DNA of 64,000 bases, from the NCBI RefSeq assembly GCF_036002945.1, contig NZ_CP108529.1:620001-684000 (forward strand), written 5' to 3'. The notes under the pieces were generated by a model. It was not told where the DNA came from. It saw nothing but the letters and a program-made list of their open reading frames with translations, and did not search any database. This stretch comes from Streptomyces sp. NBC_01224. GTDB taxonomy: Bacteria > Actinomycetota > Actinomycetes > Streptomycetales > Streptomycetaceae. The position numbers and the translations under genes were made by a program. Positions 51,844-59,983 of this stretch are shown here, in pieces (within the stretch, counting starts at the first letter, position 1; each line of letters begins with the position of its first letter).

Positions 51844-52992
51844 ATGCCCATCCGCACGATCCGCGCGAGCGGTACCCCCCGAACGACCGGCTCGCCCGGC
51901 GCACCTGACAGCGCACCCGGCGATACCGGCACGACCGCGAAGGTCCGCGCCCGGCGCGCGGGCCTTCGCGGGGAGGGCACCTGGGGCTGGCTGTTCGTCA
52001 GCCCCATGGTGCTCGTCCTCGGCCTGTTCATGGTGCTTCCCATCCTGATGGCGCTGTGGGTGAGCCTGCTGCACTGGGACGGACAGTCCAACCCGTTCTC
52101 CGGTCAGGCCGATTTCGTCGGCCTGGACAACTACCGGTCACTGCTCACGCAGGACGGGCTCGACCGCACGCTCTTCGCGACGTCCTTGCGCAACAACGCC
52201 TACTACGTACTGCTGACCGTCCCCCTGCAGACCGCGCTGGCACTGGGTCTGGCTCTGCTCGTCAACCAGAAACTGCTTCGGGGACGCGGTGCTCTCCGTA
52301 CAACGTTCTTCTTCCCGTCGGTCACCAGCTCCATCGCCGTCTCGACGGTCTTCCTCTTTCTCTTCCAGGGCAGTGGGGCCGTCAACTCCATGCTGTCCTG
52401 GATCGGGATCAAGGGACCGAACTGGTTCGCGGACCCGCGCGGGGTGCTCTCCCTGATCCTGGGCGGTCTGGGAATCGTCGATCCCGAACGGCCCACCGGG
52501 ATGCTGGCGGATCACTCCACCATGGGGCTGTCGTGGTTCGAGTGGCTCTCGGGCCCCTCGGTCGCGATGTGCACGCTCATCCTGCTCGCCGTGTGGACCA
52601 CCTCGGGCACGTTCATGCTGATCTTCCTCGCGGCGCTGCAGAACATCCCGCGGGAGCTGGAGGAGTCGGCCGCCATGGAAGGGGTCAACCGCCGTCAGAT
52701 GCTGTGGCATGTGACTCTGCCGGCGCTGCGTCCCGTGCTGTTCCTGGTCCTGACCCTGGGGCTGATCTCCACCTGGCAGGTCTTCGACCAGGTCTATGTG
52801 ATGGGCCAGGGCGCTCCGGGCAATACGACGCTCACGCCCGCCTTCCTGTCGTACTCCGCGGGCTTCGACAACGCGGACTTCGGGCAGGGCTCGGCGATCG
52901 CGTTCATCCTGCTCGCCCTGATCCTCATCCTGACCGCGTTCCAGCGCTGGGCGCTGCGGGAGCGTGGCGCACGCACCGGGAGGAACCGATGA
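51844..52992 (+). CDS. Sugar ABC transporter permease, MalF-like
   Basis: A 382-aa permease with six predicted helices after a 40-residue polar N-terminus. The EAA motif is EESAAMEGVNRRQMLWHVTLPAL, preceded by a long periplasmic loop (about 180-230). Starts six bases after the binding-protein stop and overlaps malG-like by ATGA. No ATPase gene follows; Streptomyces sugar importers share the MsiK ATPase encoded elsewhere. Confidence 0.93.
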   Translation: MPIRTIRASGTPRTTGSPGAPDSAPGDTGTTAKVRARRAGLRGEGTWGWLFVSPMVLVLGLFMVLPILMALWVSLLHWDGQSNPFSGQADFVGLDNYRSLLTQDGLDRTLFATSLRNNAYYVLLTVPLQTALALGLALLVNQKLLRGRGALRTTFFFPSVTSSIAVSTVFLFLFQGSGAVNSMLSWIGIKGPNWFADPRGVLSLILGGLGIVDPERPTGMLADHSTMGLSWFEWLSGPSVAMCTLILLAVWTTSGTFMLIFLAALQNIPRELEESAAMEGVNRRQMLWHVTLPALRPVLFLVLTLGLISTWQVFDQVYVMGQGAPGNTTLTPAFLSYSAGFDNADFGQGSAIAFILLALILILTAFQRWALRERGARTGRNR

Positions 52993-53927
52993 CCGTCACC
53001 GGTACGGCCGTACGCGGCCGGGCTCGGCCCTCCCCTCGCCGTCGCGCCCCGCACGACCGGGGCCACCCCGTCCTGAGCCGTTTCCGCCTGCCGTGGCGGT
53101 TGGTGGGGTACACCGCGGTGCTGGGGCTGGGTCTGCTGTATCTGCTGCCGTTCGTCCTCCAGCTGGTGACCGGTTTCAAGACGGATCCGGATGCCGCCGC
53201 GCATCCGCTGGGCATGCTGCCCACCACTCCCACCACGGCGGCGTACCAGCGGCTGTTCGGGTTGAGCCAGGCCGCGGACGGGGTGCCCTTCCTGCGTTGG
53301 CTGGGCAACTCGGCGCTGGTGGCGGTGGTGGTGACCGTGGGCCGGGTGCTGTTCGACTCCATGGCGGGATACGCGCTGGCGCGGCTGCGCTTTCGGGGCC
53401 GCACCGCACTGTTCGGCTTTGTGCTCGCGGTGATGGCGGTGCCCGGAGTGGCCCTGCTCATCCCGAAGTTCCTGGTGCTCAACACCTTCGGGCTCTTCGA
53501 CACGTACACCGGCATGATCCTGCCGTTGCTGGTGGACGCGGCGGGCATCTTCATCATGAAGCAGTTCTTCGAATCGGTACCGCGCGAGGTCGAGGAGGCC
53601 GCACGGGTCGACGGGGCGGGTGTGTTCCGGATCTTCTGGTCCGTCGTCCTGCCGATGGCCAGACCGGCGTTGATCACCCTGACGATCCTGTCGTTCCAGG
53701 GCTCGTGGAACGAGTTCACGCACTTCCTCGTCAGCACGCAGTCCGGCCAGTACGAGACGCTCACCACGGGCCTGGCCCGCTTCGTCTCGGGCGGACTCGG
53801 CGGCGGAACGCAGTACCCGCTGAAGCTGGCGGCGGCGCTGCTCTCCACCATCCCGGTGGCCGCGCTGTTCTTCTGCTTCCAGCGCTACTTCGTGAGCGGC
53901 GCCAACGCGGGAGCGGTCAAGGAGTGA
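52989..53927 (+). CDS. Sugar ABC transporter permease, MalG-like
   Basis: A 312-aa permease. The EAA motif is VEEAARVDGAGVFRIFWSVVLP, and the N-terminal helix is followed by QLVTGFKTDPDAAAHPLGML, as usual for MalG-type proteins. Its ATG overlaps the stop of the MalF-like gene. A perfect hairpin directly after its stop ends the operon. Confidence 0.93.
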   Translation: MTVTGTAVRGRARPSPRRRAPHDRGHPVLSRFRLPWRLVGYTAVLGLGLLYLLPFVLQLVTGFKTDPDAAAHPLGMLPTTPTTAAYQRLFGLSQAADGVPFLRWLGNSALVAVVVTVGRVLFDSMAGYALARLRFRGRTALFGFVLAVMAVPGVALLIPKFLVLNTFGLFDTYTGMILPLLVDAAGIFIMKQFFESVPREVEEAARVDGAGVFRIFWSVVLPMARPALITLTILSFQGSWNEFTHFLVSTQSGQYETLTTGLARFVSGGLGGGTQYPLKLAAALLSTIPVAALFFCFQRYFVSGANAGAVKE

Positions 53928-53929
53928 AC

Positions 53930-53960
53930 TCCGGCGCCGTCGGTTTCCGACGGCGCCGGA
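53930..53960 (+). terminator. Terminator after the sugar transporter operon
   Basis: TCCGGCGCCGTCGG-TTT-CCGACGGCGCCGGA, a perfect 14-bp stem with a three-base loop, starting two bases after the stop codon. Confidence 0.85.
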
Positions 53961-54030
53961 ACCCGACGCACCGACCGGACCGGGCTCCGCTGTTCTGAGC
54001 GTAATGGTCCTGATCACCTAGACTCGGCGG

Positions 54031-54651
54031 ATGGCGAAGTATTTCGACGTGCACCCCGAGAATCCTCAAACCCGCACCATCCGCTCCGTGGCCGACAGCA
54101 TCCGGGCCGGCGCGCTCGTCGCGTACCCGACGGACTCCTGTTACGCATTGGGGTGCCAGCTGGGCAGTCGTGACGGCATCAGCCGGATCCGGTCGATCCG
54201 GAACCTCGACGACCGTCACCATTTCACCCTTGTGTGCCAGAACTTCGCGCAGCTCGGTCAGTTCGTGCACATCGACAACGATGTGTTCCGTGCGATCAAG
54301 GCAGCGACACCCGGCAGTTACACCTTCATCCTCCCCGCGACGAAGGAGGTGCCACGTCAGCTGCTGCATCCTAAGAAGAAGACGGTCGGAGTCCGGATTC
54401 CCGACCATGTCGTCGCTCAGGCGCTGCTCGCCGACCTCGGTGAGCCGCTGCTGTCCAGCACCTTGCTCCTGCCCGACGAGGACGAGCCGCTGACACAGGG
54501 CTGGGAGATCAAGGAACGGCTCGACCATGTGGTGGACGCCGTGGTCGACTCGGGCGACTGCGGCACCGAGCCGACCACGGTCATCGACTTCTCCGGCGGT
54601 GAGCCCGAGATCGTACGCCGAGGGGCGGGCGACACCACGCGGTTCGAGTAG
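54031..54651 (+). CDS. Sua5/YciO/YrdC family protein (YciO-type)
   Basis: A 206-aa protein of the family that includes threonylcarbamoyl-AMP synthase. It has the dsRNA/nucleotide-binding fold motifs YPTDSCYALGC near residue 32, IRNLDDRHHFTLVCQNFAQL and PGSYTFILPATKEV. The sequence is closer to YciO than to TsaC/YrdC, and the conserved K-x-R-x(2) set of TsaC is not clear, so a role in tRNA t6A synthesis is uncertain. Single gene. Confidence 0.88.
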   Translation: MAKYFDVHPENPQTRTIRSVADSIRAGALVAYPTDSCYALGCQLGSRDGISRIRSIRNLDDRHHFTLVCQNFAQLGQFVHIDNDVFRAIKAATPGSYTFILPATKEVPRQLLHPKKKTVGVRIPDHVVAQALLADLGEPLLSSTLLLPDEDEPLTQGWEIKERLDHVVDAVVDSGDCGTEPTTVIDFSGGEPEIVRRGAGDTTRFE

Positions 54652-54779
54652 CCGCGCCGCGGGCATCACGGTGCCTGCCGGGCGGCCTCCGTGCCGGAAC
54701 GCCGGCGACTCAGATGCGGGATGCCCGCAGCGCGGTCGCGAGGGCGGGGTTGCTGCAGCGCCGCGCGCGGCGGACGGTC

Positions 54780-54884
54780 CGGGGGCCGCAGAGCGGCCCG
54801 GTGCGCGATGCACTCCGTGAGCAGGCGGTTGAACACCGCAGGCCGCGCCGCTGCCAGGTCCTCACGGATCTCCACCGAACGCAT
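54780..54884 (-). pseudogene. TPR-protein fragment
   Basis: A 35-codon leftward stretch, RSVEIREDLAAARPAVFNRL, matches the repeating unit of kinesin-light-chain-like TPR proteins. Nothing recognisable lies on either side in 54652-55018. Tentative remnant. Confidence 0.35.
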
Positions 54885-55018
54885 AACCCGGGTGGTTCTC
54901 CGAGCAGCCCCAGGACCCAGTGGTCCGAGAACGACGGGTACGAGTGGTACCAGGGGCCCGCAGCAGGCGTCCGGCGGACACGGCTCCGAGCCCAGCCCGC
55001 CTTGGCGGCCCGGGACGT

Positions 55019-55639
55019 TCAAGTGGTGCGAGCCGGCCGGACCGGACGCTCCCAGAGGCCGCCCAGGTGCGCGTGGAGAACGTCCTGCGCCTCTTGCGGA
55101 GTGAGATGGCCGATGAGGACATGCGCGGTGAGGCCGTCCGCAAGGGCGAGGAGGGTGCGGGCCTCGCGTCGCGGATCGAGGGGCACGGCACGGTCGGCGC
55201 CCTCGCCGGCTTCCGAGATGAGGCGGGTGAACACCTCTTGCAGGGCTGCGTAGTTCGCCTTCAGCGTCCTCGCGAGGGCCTCACTGACGGCCGCCTGCGC
55301 AACGAAGGCGAGCCAGACCCTGGCCTCGGCGCGGTGCCCTTCCTGGAGCAGTGAGACCTCGGTCACCGCATGCCCCAGGGCGGTGCCGGCCGACTGGGCC
55401 GGACTCCTGACGAGGCGGGCCTGTACGCGCTCACTGATCCGCTCGCCGATGTGCCCGAGCGCGAACACGAGCATCTCTTCCTTGGTACGGAAGCATCGCT
55501 GAACGGCGCCCATCGACACCTGCGCACGAGCGGCGACGTCTCGAAGGGTCACGCCCTCCAGCCCGCGTTCGTCGGCGAGGTGGCAGACGGCCTCAGCGAT
55601 CCGGCGGCGTCGGTCTGCGTGATCCACCTGTCTGGGCAT
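55019..55639 (-). CDS. TetR-family transcriptional regulator
   Basis: A 206-aa repressor with an N-terminal helix-turn-helix (GVTLRDVAARAQVSMGAVQR, about residues 28-47) and an all-helical ligand domain with TetR_C-type segments (LALADGLTAHVLIGHLTPQ). ATG 55639 has GGGAGG nine bases upstream. Divergent from an amidase gene; two related palindromes in the shared promoter are probable operators. Confidence 0.93.
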   Translation of the reverse strand: MPRQVDHADRRRRIAEAVCHLADERGLEGVTLRDVAARAQVSMGAVQRCFRTKEEMLVFALGHIGERISERVQARLVRSPAQSAGTALGHAVTEVSLLQEGHRAEARVWLAFVAQAAVSEALARTLKANYAALQEVFTRLISEAGEGADRAVPLDPRREARTLLALADGLTAHVLIGHLTPQEAQDVLHAHLGGLWERPVRPARTT

Positions 55640-55688
55640 ACCCGGTCGCCTCCCTGGTTCACGGTCCTCTGTTTCGTAGCCCACTTTA

Positions 55689-55743
55689 TTCGATGCGCTC
55701 GTATCGATTCCCGGGCTACAGTTCCGATGCAAGCGCATCGGAA
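55689..55743. promoter_or_regulatory. Paired TetR operators
   Basis: CGATGC-N4-GTATCG (55691-55706) and CCGATGC-N4-GCATCGG (55724-55741, extended to TT/AA at 55722-55743). Both have the form CGATGC-N4-GCATCG with the same spacing; centres are 34 bp apart. They lie between the TetR and amidase genes. Confidence 0.72.
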
Positions 55744-55768
55744 CATGCATGGGAAAGGACACGAACAC

Positions 55769-57199
55769 ATGCAGGACGCCCTGTGGAAGATGTCGGCCGC
55801 CGCGCAGGCGGAGGCAGTGCGCAACGCCCACGTCTCAGCGGCCGAACTGGTCGACAGCCACCTGGAGCGCATCGCCGAGGTCAACCCGCAGGTGAACGCG
55901 GTCACGCAGCTCCTGGCGGAGCGCGCCCGCGCCGCCGCGGCGCAGACAGACCGCCGGCGGGCCGCCGGTGAGGCGCTGGGGCCACTGGCGGGCGTGCCGT
56001 TCACGGTGAAGGAGAGCACCGCCGTCGAAGGCGTACCGACCACGTTCGGCGCGGAGCGCTTCCGCGATCTGGTGGCGTCGGCCGACGCGCCCCCGGTGGC
56101 CCGGCTGCGCGCAGCCGGGGCCATTCCCATCGGCCACAGCAACATGCCCACCCTGATCCTGGCGGGGATGCACACGCGAAGCGAGCTCTTCGGCGACACG
56201 GCCAACCCATGGGACCGCGGCCGGACCCCGGGCGGCACCAGCGGAGGCGACGGGGTGGCCGTCGCCACGGGCATGGCAGCGCTCGGGCTCGGCAACGACT
56301 CCGGTGGATCGGTGCGCATCCCGGCCCAGTTCTGCGGCGTGGCGGGGCTGAAGCCGACAACCGGGCGCTTCCCCGCGGACCACCGCGTCCTCGGCCCCGA
56401 CGACCCCGGCCCGGCGTCCCAGATGCTGGTCACCGACGGCCCGCTGGCGCGGAGTGTGGGCGACCTCCGGTTGGCGTTCGAGGTGCTGGCCGGGACCGAC
56501 CCGCGCGACCCACGGGCCGTACCGGTGCCTGCCTACGGCGAACCGCTCCCCGGGCCGGTGAAGGTCGCGGTCGTGGCGGACCCAGGTGGGCACGGCGCTC
56601 ACCCCACGGTACGCAGGGCTGTCGAGACCGCGGCCGAGGTGCTGCGCGACGCCGGGTACGACGTGCGGGAGGTGCAGGACGTTCCGAGACTGGACGAGGC
56701 GCTCGAAGCGTACGGCCGGATCACCGTGACCGAGTTCGCTGCGACCTGGCCAGTGGTGCGGAAGCTGCTCGGAGCAGGCGGGGACCGCTATATCGAGATG
56801 ATGATGGAGCAGACGCCGCCGGCAAGCGCGGACGAGTTCATGAAGCTGATGGGCACCTGGATGAGCATCCGCCGCTCATGGGCCGAATTCCTCCACGAAT
56901 ACCCGCTGTTGCTCGGCCCGGTATTCACCGAGCCACCGGTCGAGCCGGGGCTGGAGTCGCGCGACAGGGCCGGACGGGACCGGGTCGGCTCGGCGATGCG
57001 CCTGTGCACCGTGTCCAGTTTCGTGGGTGTGCCCGGCGTGGCCGTACCGACCGGAGTGGTCGACGGACTGCCGTCCGGGGTGCAGGTCGTCGGGCGCGCC
57101 TTCCGGGAAGACCTGTGCCTGGGCGCGGCGCAGGCGATCGAGGACCGGCTCGGAGTTCTCACACCGGTCGACCCGCGCGTGGGGGGCAGGGCTGTTTGA
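55769..57199 (+). CDS. Amidase signature family protein
   Basis: Ser-Ser-Lys amidase of 476 aa. The catalytic Lys is in GVPFTVKEST (about residue 78), the cis-Ser in GRTPGGTSGGDGVAVATG, and the nucleophile in GLGNDSGGSVRIPAQF. Product and substrate are unknown; relatives hydrolyse small amides. ATG 55769 has AAAGGA nine bases upstream; the frame is open earlier but that part overlaps the regulator gene. Probably repressed by the divergent TetR protein. A 6-bp hairpin (57206-57221) follows the stop. Confidence 0.92.
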   Translation: MQDALWKMSAAAQAEAVRNAHVSAAELVDSHLERIAEVNPQVNAVTQLLAERARAAAAQTDRRRAAGEALGPLAGVPFTVKESTAVEGVPTTFGAERFRDLVASADAPPVARLRAAGAIPIGHSNMPTLILAGMHTRSELFGDTANPWDRGRTPGGTSGGDGVAVATGMAALGLGNDSGGSVRIPAQFCGVAGLKPTTGRFPADHRVLGPDDPGPASQMLVTDGPLARSVGDLRLAFEVLAGTDPRDPRAVPVPAYGEPLPGPVKVAVVADPGGHGAHPTVRRAVETAAEVLRDAGYDVREVQDVPRLDEALEAYGRITVTEFAATWPVVRKLLGAGGDRYIEMMMEQTPPASADEFMKLMGTWMSIRRSWAEFLHEYPLLLGPVFTEPPVEPGLESRDRAGRDRVGSAMRLCTVSSFVGVPGVAVPTGVVDGLPSGVQVVGRAFREDLCLGAAQAIEDRLGVLTPVDPRVGGRAV

Positions 57200-57205
57200 A
57201 CCCTT

Positions 57206-57221
57206 GGGGTGCGCTTGCACC
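57206..57221 (+). terminator. Short hairpin after the amidase gene
   Basis: GGGTGC-GCTT-GCACCC, seven bases after the stop codon. The following 57222-57442 shows nothing recognisable. Confidence 0.45.
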
Positions 57222-57442
57222 CTCGACTCCCGGCCGGCTGCGCGCAAGTCCGAGGCAACAGTGGGGTGCGCGGGCAGCCGGCCGCGGCTGGACACGGTGC
57301 GAACGGCACACTCAGCGACGCGACGGGGCATGGCCACCGGTCTCGGCGGCGGTTGCCCCGGCGGCGGCCTCCACCGCCCGGCCGTCGGAGGCGTCTGGGA
57401 AGGCGCCGACGGCGGACGGGGCGAGTTCCGGGCGGACGGTGG

Positions 57443-57763
57443 TCAACGGAAGAGGGCGGCCCACCGGGCCTCCTCTTCACACTGCTCCCGGCCTCGGCAC
57501 AGCCGCGCGCGGACGGCCAGGGACACCGTGGTGGTGCTACCCGCGACCGCCACCAGTGCGACCGCGGACAGGGTGACCGGCATGAGCAGCAGAAGCATCG
57601 TGAGGGCCGCCGATCCCCACCCGGCCAGTACAGCGGCCGCGGCCAGCCGGCGGGAGCGCGGCCGGTCCTGGCCGGCACGCAGGTCGATGCAGGCGGGCAG
57701 GTACCAGACGTTGCCCGATACGCAGAGCACGGCTACGCCAAGCGCCAGAACACCATGGGACAT
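57443..57763 (-). CDS. Small membrane protein, unrecognised
   Basis: A 106-aa protein with three predicted membrane helices (around 5-25, 40-60 and 62-85) and a charged C-terminus. I do not recognise a family. GAGGAGAG lies about eight bases before the ATG. It is downstream of, and transcribed in the same direction as, the cytochrome oxidase subunit gene (54 bases apart), so a respiratory-chain role is possible. Confidence 0.6.
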   Translation of the reverse strand: MSHGVLALGVAVLCVSGNVWYLPACIDLRAGQDRPRSRRLAAAAVLAGWGSAALTMLLLLMPVTLSAVALVAVAGSTTTVSLAVRARLCRGREQCEEEARWAALFR

Positions 57764-57816
57764 CGGGCAGCACTCTCCTCAGGGGCGGGGATTGTGGTGG
57801 TGGACGAGGTCAGGGG

Positions 57817-59607
57817 TCACTGCGGTACGGCGGGGTCGAGCGCGGCGATCTCCGGATGGTGCAGGTCGAACGCCGGGGACTCGCTGCGGATACGGGGCAG
57901 GGCGGTGAAGTTGTGCCGGGGAGGAGGACAGGACGTGGCCCATTCAAGGGAGCGGCCATAACCCCATGGGTCGTCGACGGTTGTCTTCCTGCCGTACTGG
58001 GCGGTCTTCCAGACGTTGTAGAAGAAGGGGAGGAACGACAGCCCGAGCAGGAATGAACCGATGGTGGACAGGGTGTTGAGGGCGGTGAAACCGTCGGCGG
58101 CGAGATAGTCCGCGTACCGGCGGGGCATTCCCTGCGCACCGAGCCAGTGCTGCACGAGGAACGTGAGGTGGAAGCCGGCCGTCAGCACCCAGAAGGTGAT
58201 CTTCCCCAGGCGCTCGTCGAGCATCTTGCCGGTGAACTTCGGCCACCAGAAGTGGAATCCGGCGAACATCGCGTAGACGACCGTACCGAAGAGTGTGTAG
58301 TGGAAGTGGGCGACCACGAAGTACGAGTCGGAGACGTGGAAGTCCAGCGGTGGTGAGGCCAGGATGACTCCGGTCAGTCCACCGAAGACGAAGGTGATCA
58401 GAAATCCGGTGGCCCAGAGCATCGGCGTCTCGAAGGACAGTGACCCCCTCCACATCGTGCCGATCCAGTTGAAGAACTTCACTCCGGTCGGTACGGCGAT
58501 CAGGAAGGTCATGAAGGCGAAGAAGGGCAGCAGTACACCACCGGTGACATACATGTGGTGGGCCCAAACGGTTACGGACAACCCGGCAATGGCTATCGTC
58601 GCGGCAACGAGGCCGACATAGCCGAACATCGGCTTCCGGGAGAAGACCGGAATGATCTCGGAGACGATGCCGAAGAACGGCAGAGCCAGCACATAGACCT
58701 CCGGATGTCCGAAGAACCAGAACAGGTGCTGCCACAGAAGCGCACCCCCGTTGGCGGCGTCGAAGATGTGCGAGCCGAACTTCCGGTCCATCTCCAGCGC
58801 GAAGAGTGCTGCGGCGAGGACCGGGAAGACCAGGAGGATGAGTACGGCGGTCAACAGTACGTTCCAGGTGAAGATCGACATCCGGAACATGGTCATTCCC
58901 GGGGCGCGCATGCAGATGATGGTGGTGATGAAGTTCACCGCTCCGAGAATGGAACCGAATCCGGACAACGCCACGCCCATGATCCACATATCGGCACCGA
59001 CGCCCGGTGAGTGGGTCGCGTCGGAAAGCGGAGCATAGGCGAACCAACCGAAGTCGGCGGCACCTTGAGGAGTGAGAAACCCTGCCGCGGCGATCAGCGA
59101 GCCGAAGAGGAACAACCAGTAGGCCAGCATGTTCAGTCGCGGAAAGGCCACATCGGGTGCGCCTATCTGGAGCGGCATGAGCCAGTTGGCGAATCCCGTG
59201 AACAGCGGCATGGCGAACAGCAGCAGCATCACCGAGCCATGCATCGTGAATGCCTGATTGAACTGCTCGTTGGAGATGATCTGCGTGCCGGGACGGGCGA
59301 GTTCGGCACGCATCACCAGCGCCATCGCGCCGCCGATCAGGAAGAAGACGAACGCGGTGACGAGATAAAGCGTGCCGATCTGCTTGTGGTCGGTCGTCGT
59401 GAGCCACGAGACGACGATCCGGCCGCGCGAGGAACGGCCCGGCAGATCGGTGCGGGGCTGCGTCGTGCCGGGCTGCTTCGTGCCCGCCCGAGTGGGCCCG
59501 CGGCCGCCCGGGGTGGCCTCCGCGCCGGCGGGGCCGGCCCCGGGGCCAGGAGGCTTGGGGCCATATGCAGGGATGGCCTGATTGCCCTGCGATTCCATTG
59601 CGTCCAC
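57817..59607 (-). CDS. ctaD: Cytochrome c oxidase subunit I (aa3 type), orphan copy
   Basis: Haem-copper oxidase core subunit, about 596 aa, twelve membrane helices. Haem and copper ligands are visible: [14 protein letters not shown] (low-spin haem), [14 protein letters not shown] (CuB His and Tyr link), AHHMYVTGG (CuB) and [14 protein letters not shown] (haem ligands). A 60-residue Pro/Gly-rich N-terminal extension is unusual. No subunit II or III gene accompanies it, so this is a second, isolated copy that must use subunits from the main ctaCDE locus. GTG 59607 is favoured by GGAGG ten bases upstream; ATG 59598 is an alternative. Confidence 0.93.
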   Translation of the reverse strand: MDAMESQGNQAIPAYGPKPPGPGAGPAGAEATPGGRGPTRAGTKQPGTTQPRTDLPGRSSRGRIVVSWLTTTDHKQIGTLYLVTAFVFFLIGGAMALVMRAELARPGTQIISNEQFNQAFTMHGSVMLLLFAMPLFTGFANWLMPLQIGAPDVAFPRLNMLAYWLFLFGSLIAAAGFLTPQGAADFGWFAYAPLSDATHSPGVGADMWIMGVALSGFGSILGAVNFITTIICMRAPGMTMFRMSIFTWNVLLTAVLILLVFPVLAAALFALEMDRKFGSHIFDAANGGALLWQHLFWFFGHPEVYVLALPFFGIVSEIIPVFSRKPMFGYVGLVAATIAIAGLSVTVWAHHMYVTGGVLLPFFAFMTFLIAVPTGVKFFNWIGTMWRGSLSFETPMLWATGFLITFVFGGLTGVILASPPLDFHVSDSYFVVAHFHYTLFGTVVYAMFAGFHFWWPKFTGKMLDERLGKITFWVLTAGFHLTFLVQHWLGAQGMPRRYADYLAADGFTALNTLSTIGSFLLGLSFLPFFYNVWKTAQYGRKTTVDDPWGYGRSLEWATSCPPPRHNFTALPRIRSESPAFDLHHPEIAALDPAVPQ

Positions 59608-59681
59608 CGGACCGTGTCCTCCAGCTCTGGCAGTTCTCCGAGCACTCCCCGGCCGCACGGGGGCGTGTCCGGGGAGCGGTC

Positions 59682-59724
59682 GGGAAGGTCCGGCGGATCA
59701 CGAGGGGACGGACCGGACCTTCCC
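59682..59724. promoter_or_regulatory. Long inverted repeat upstream of ctaD
   Basis: GGGAAGGTCCGG (59682-59693) and CCGGACCTTCCC (59713-59724), perfect 12-bp arms with a 19-base loop, about 75 bases before the ctaD start. It could be an operator pair or a leader hairpin. Confidence 0.5.
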
Positions 59725-59785
59725 GGCCGCACCATGCTGGCCGCGAGCCGCGACGCTCTCCAGGGGCCGACGGGCACCCTCCACG

Positions 59786-59799
59786 GGGCCGACCGGCCC
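59786..59799. promoter_or_regulatory. GGGCC-N4-GGCCC box between ctaD and the sensor kinase
   Basis: GGGCC-GACC-GGCCC, with a degenerate second copy 22 bases to the left (59764-59777). The same pattern, GGGCC-GAAA-GGCCC, occurs in the DevR-like/flavohaemoglobin promoter (62689-62708). Spacing equals that of the mycobacterial DevR box (GGGAC-N4-GTCCC). Confidence 0.5.
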
Positions 59800-59983
59800 T
59801 ACTGCCGTGTACATCCGGCAGCCAGCCGGCCCTGCCCACGCCCTCCTTCAAGACCACACACCGCCGGGCCCTCGGCATGTGGGCTGTCGTAGGCTGACCG
59901 TCCGTGGACCGGTCCCAGCCCCGCGGTGATCCGGTGAGCAGATACCCGGCATACGGCACACGGCCCCAGAGAACGGCACCCCG

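Noticed and set aside
50659..52074. 471-codon leftward open frame over the sugar-binding protein gene
   Set aside because: Antisense shadow; the rightward lipoprotein has signal peptide, ribosome site and family motifs.
54031..54651. Threonylcarbamoyl-AMP synthase for t6A
   Set aside because: Sequence is YciO-type; the motif set of the t6A enzyme is not clear, so only the family is named.
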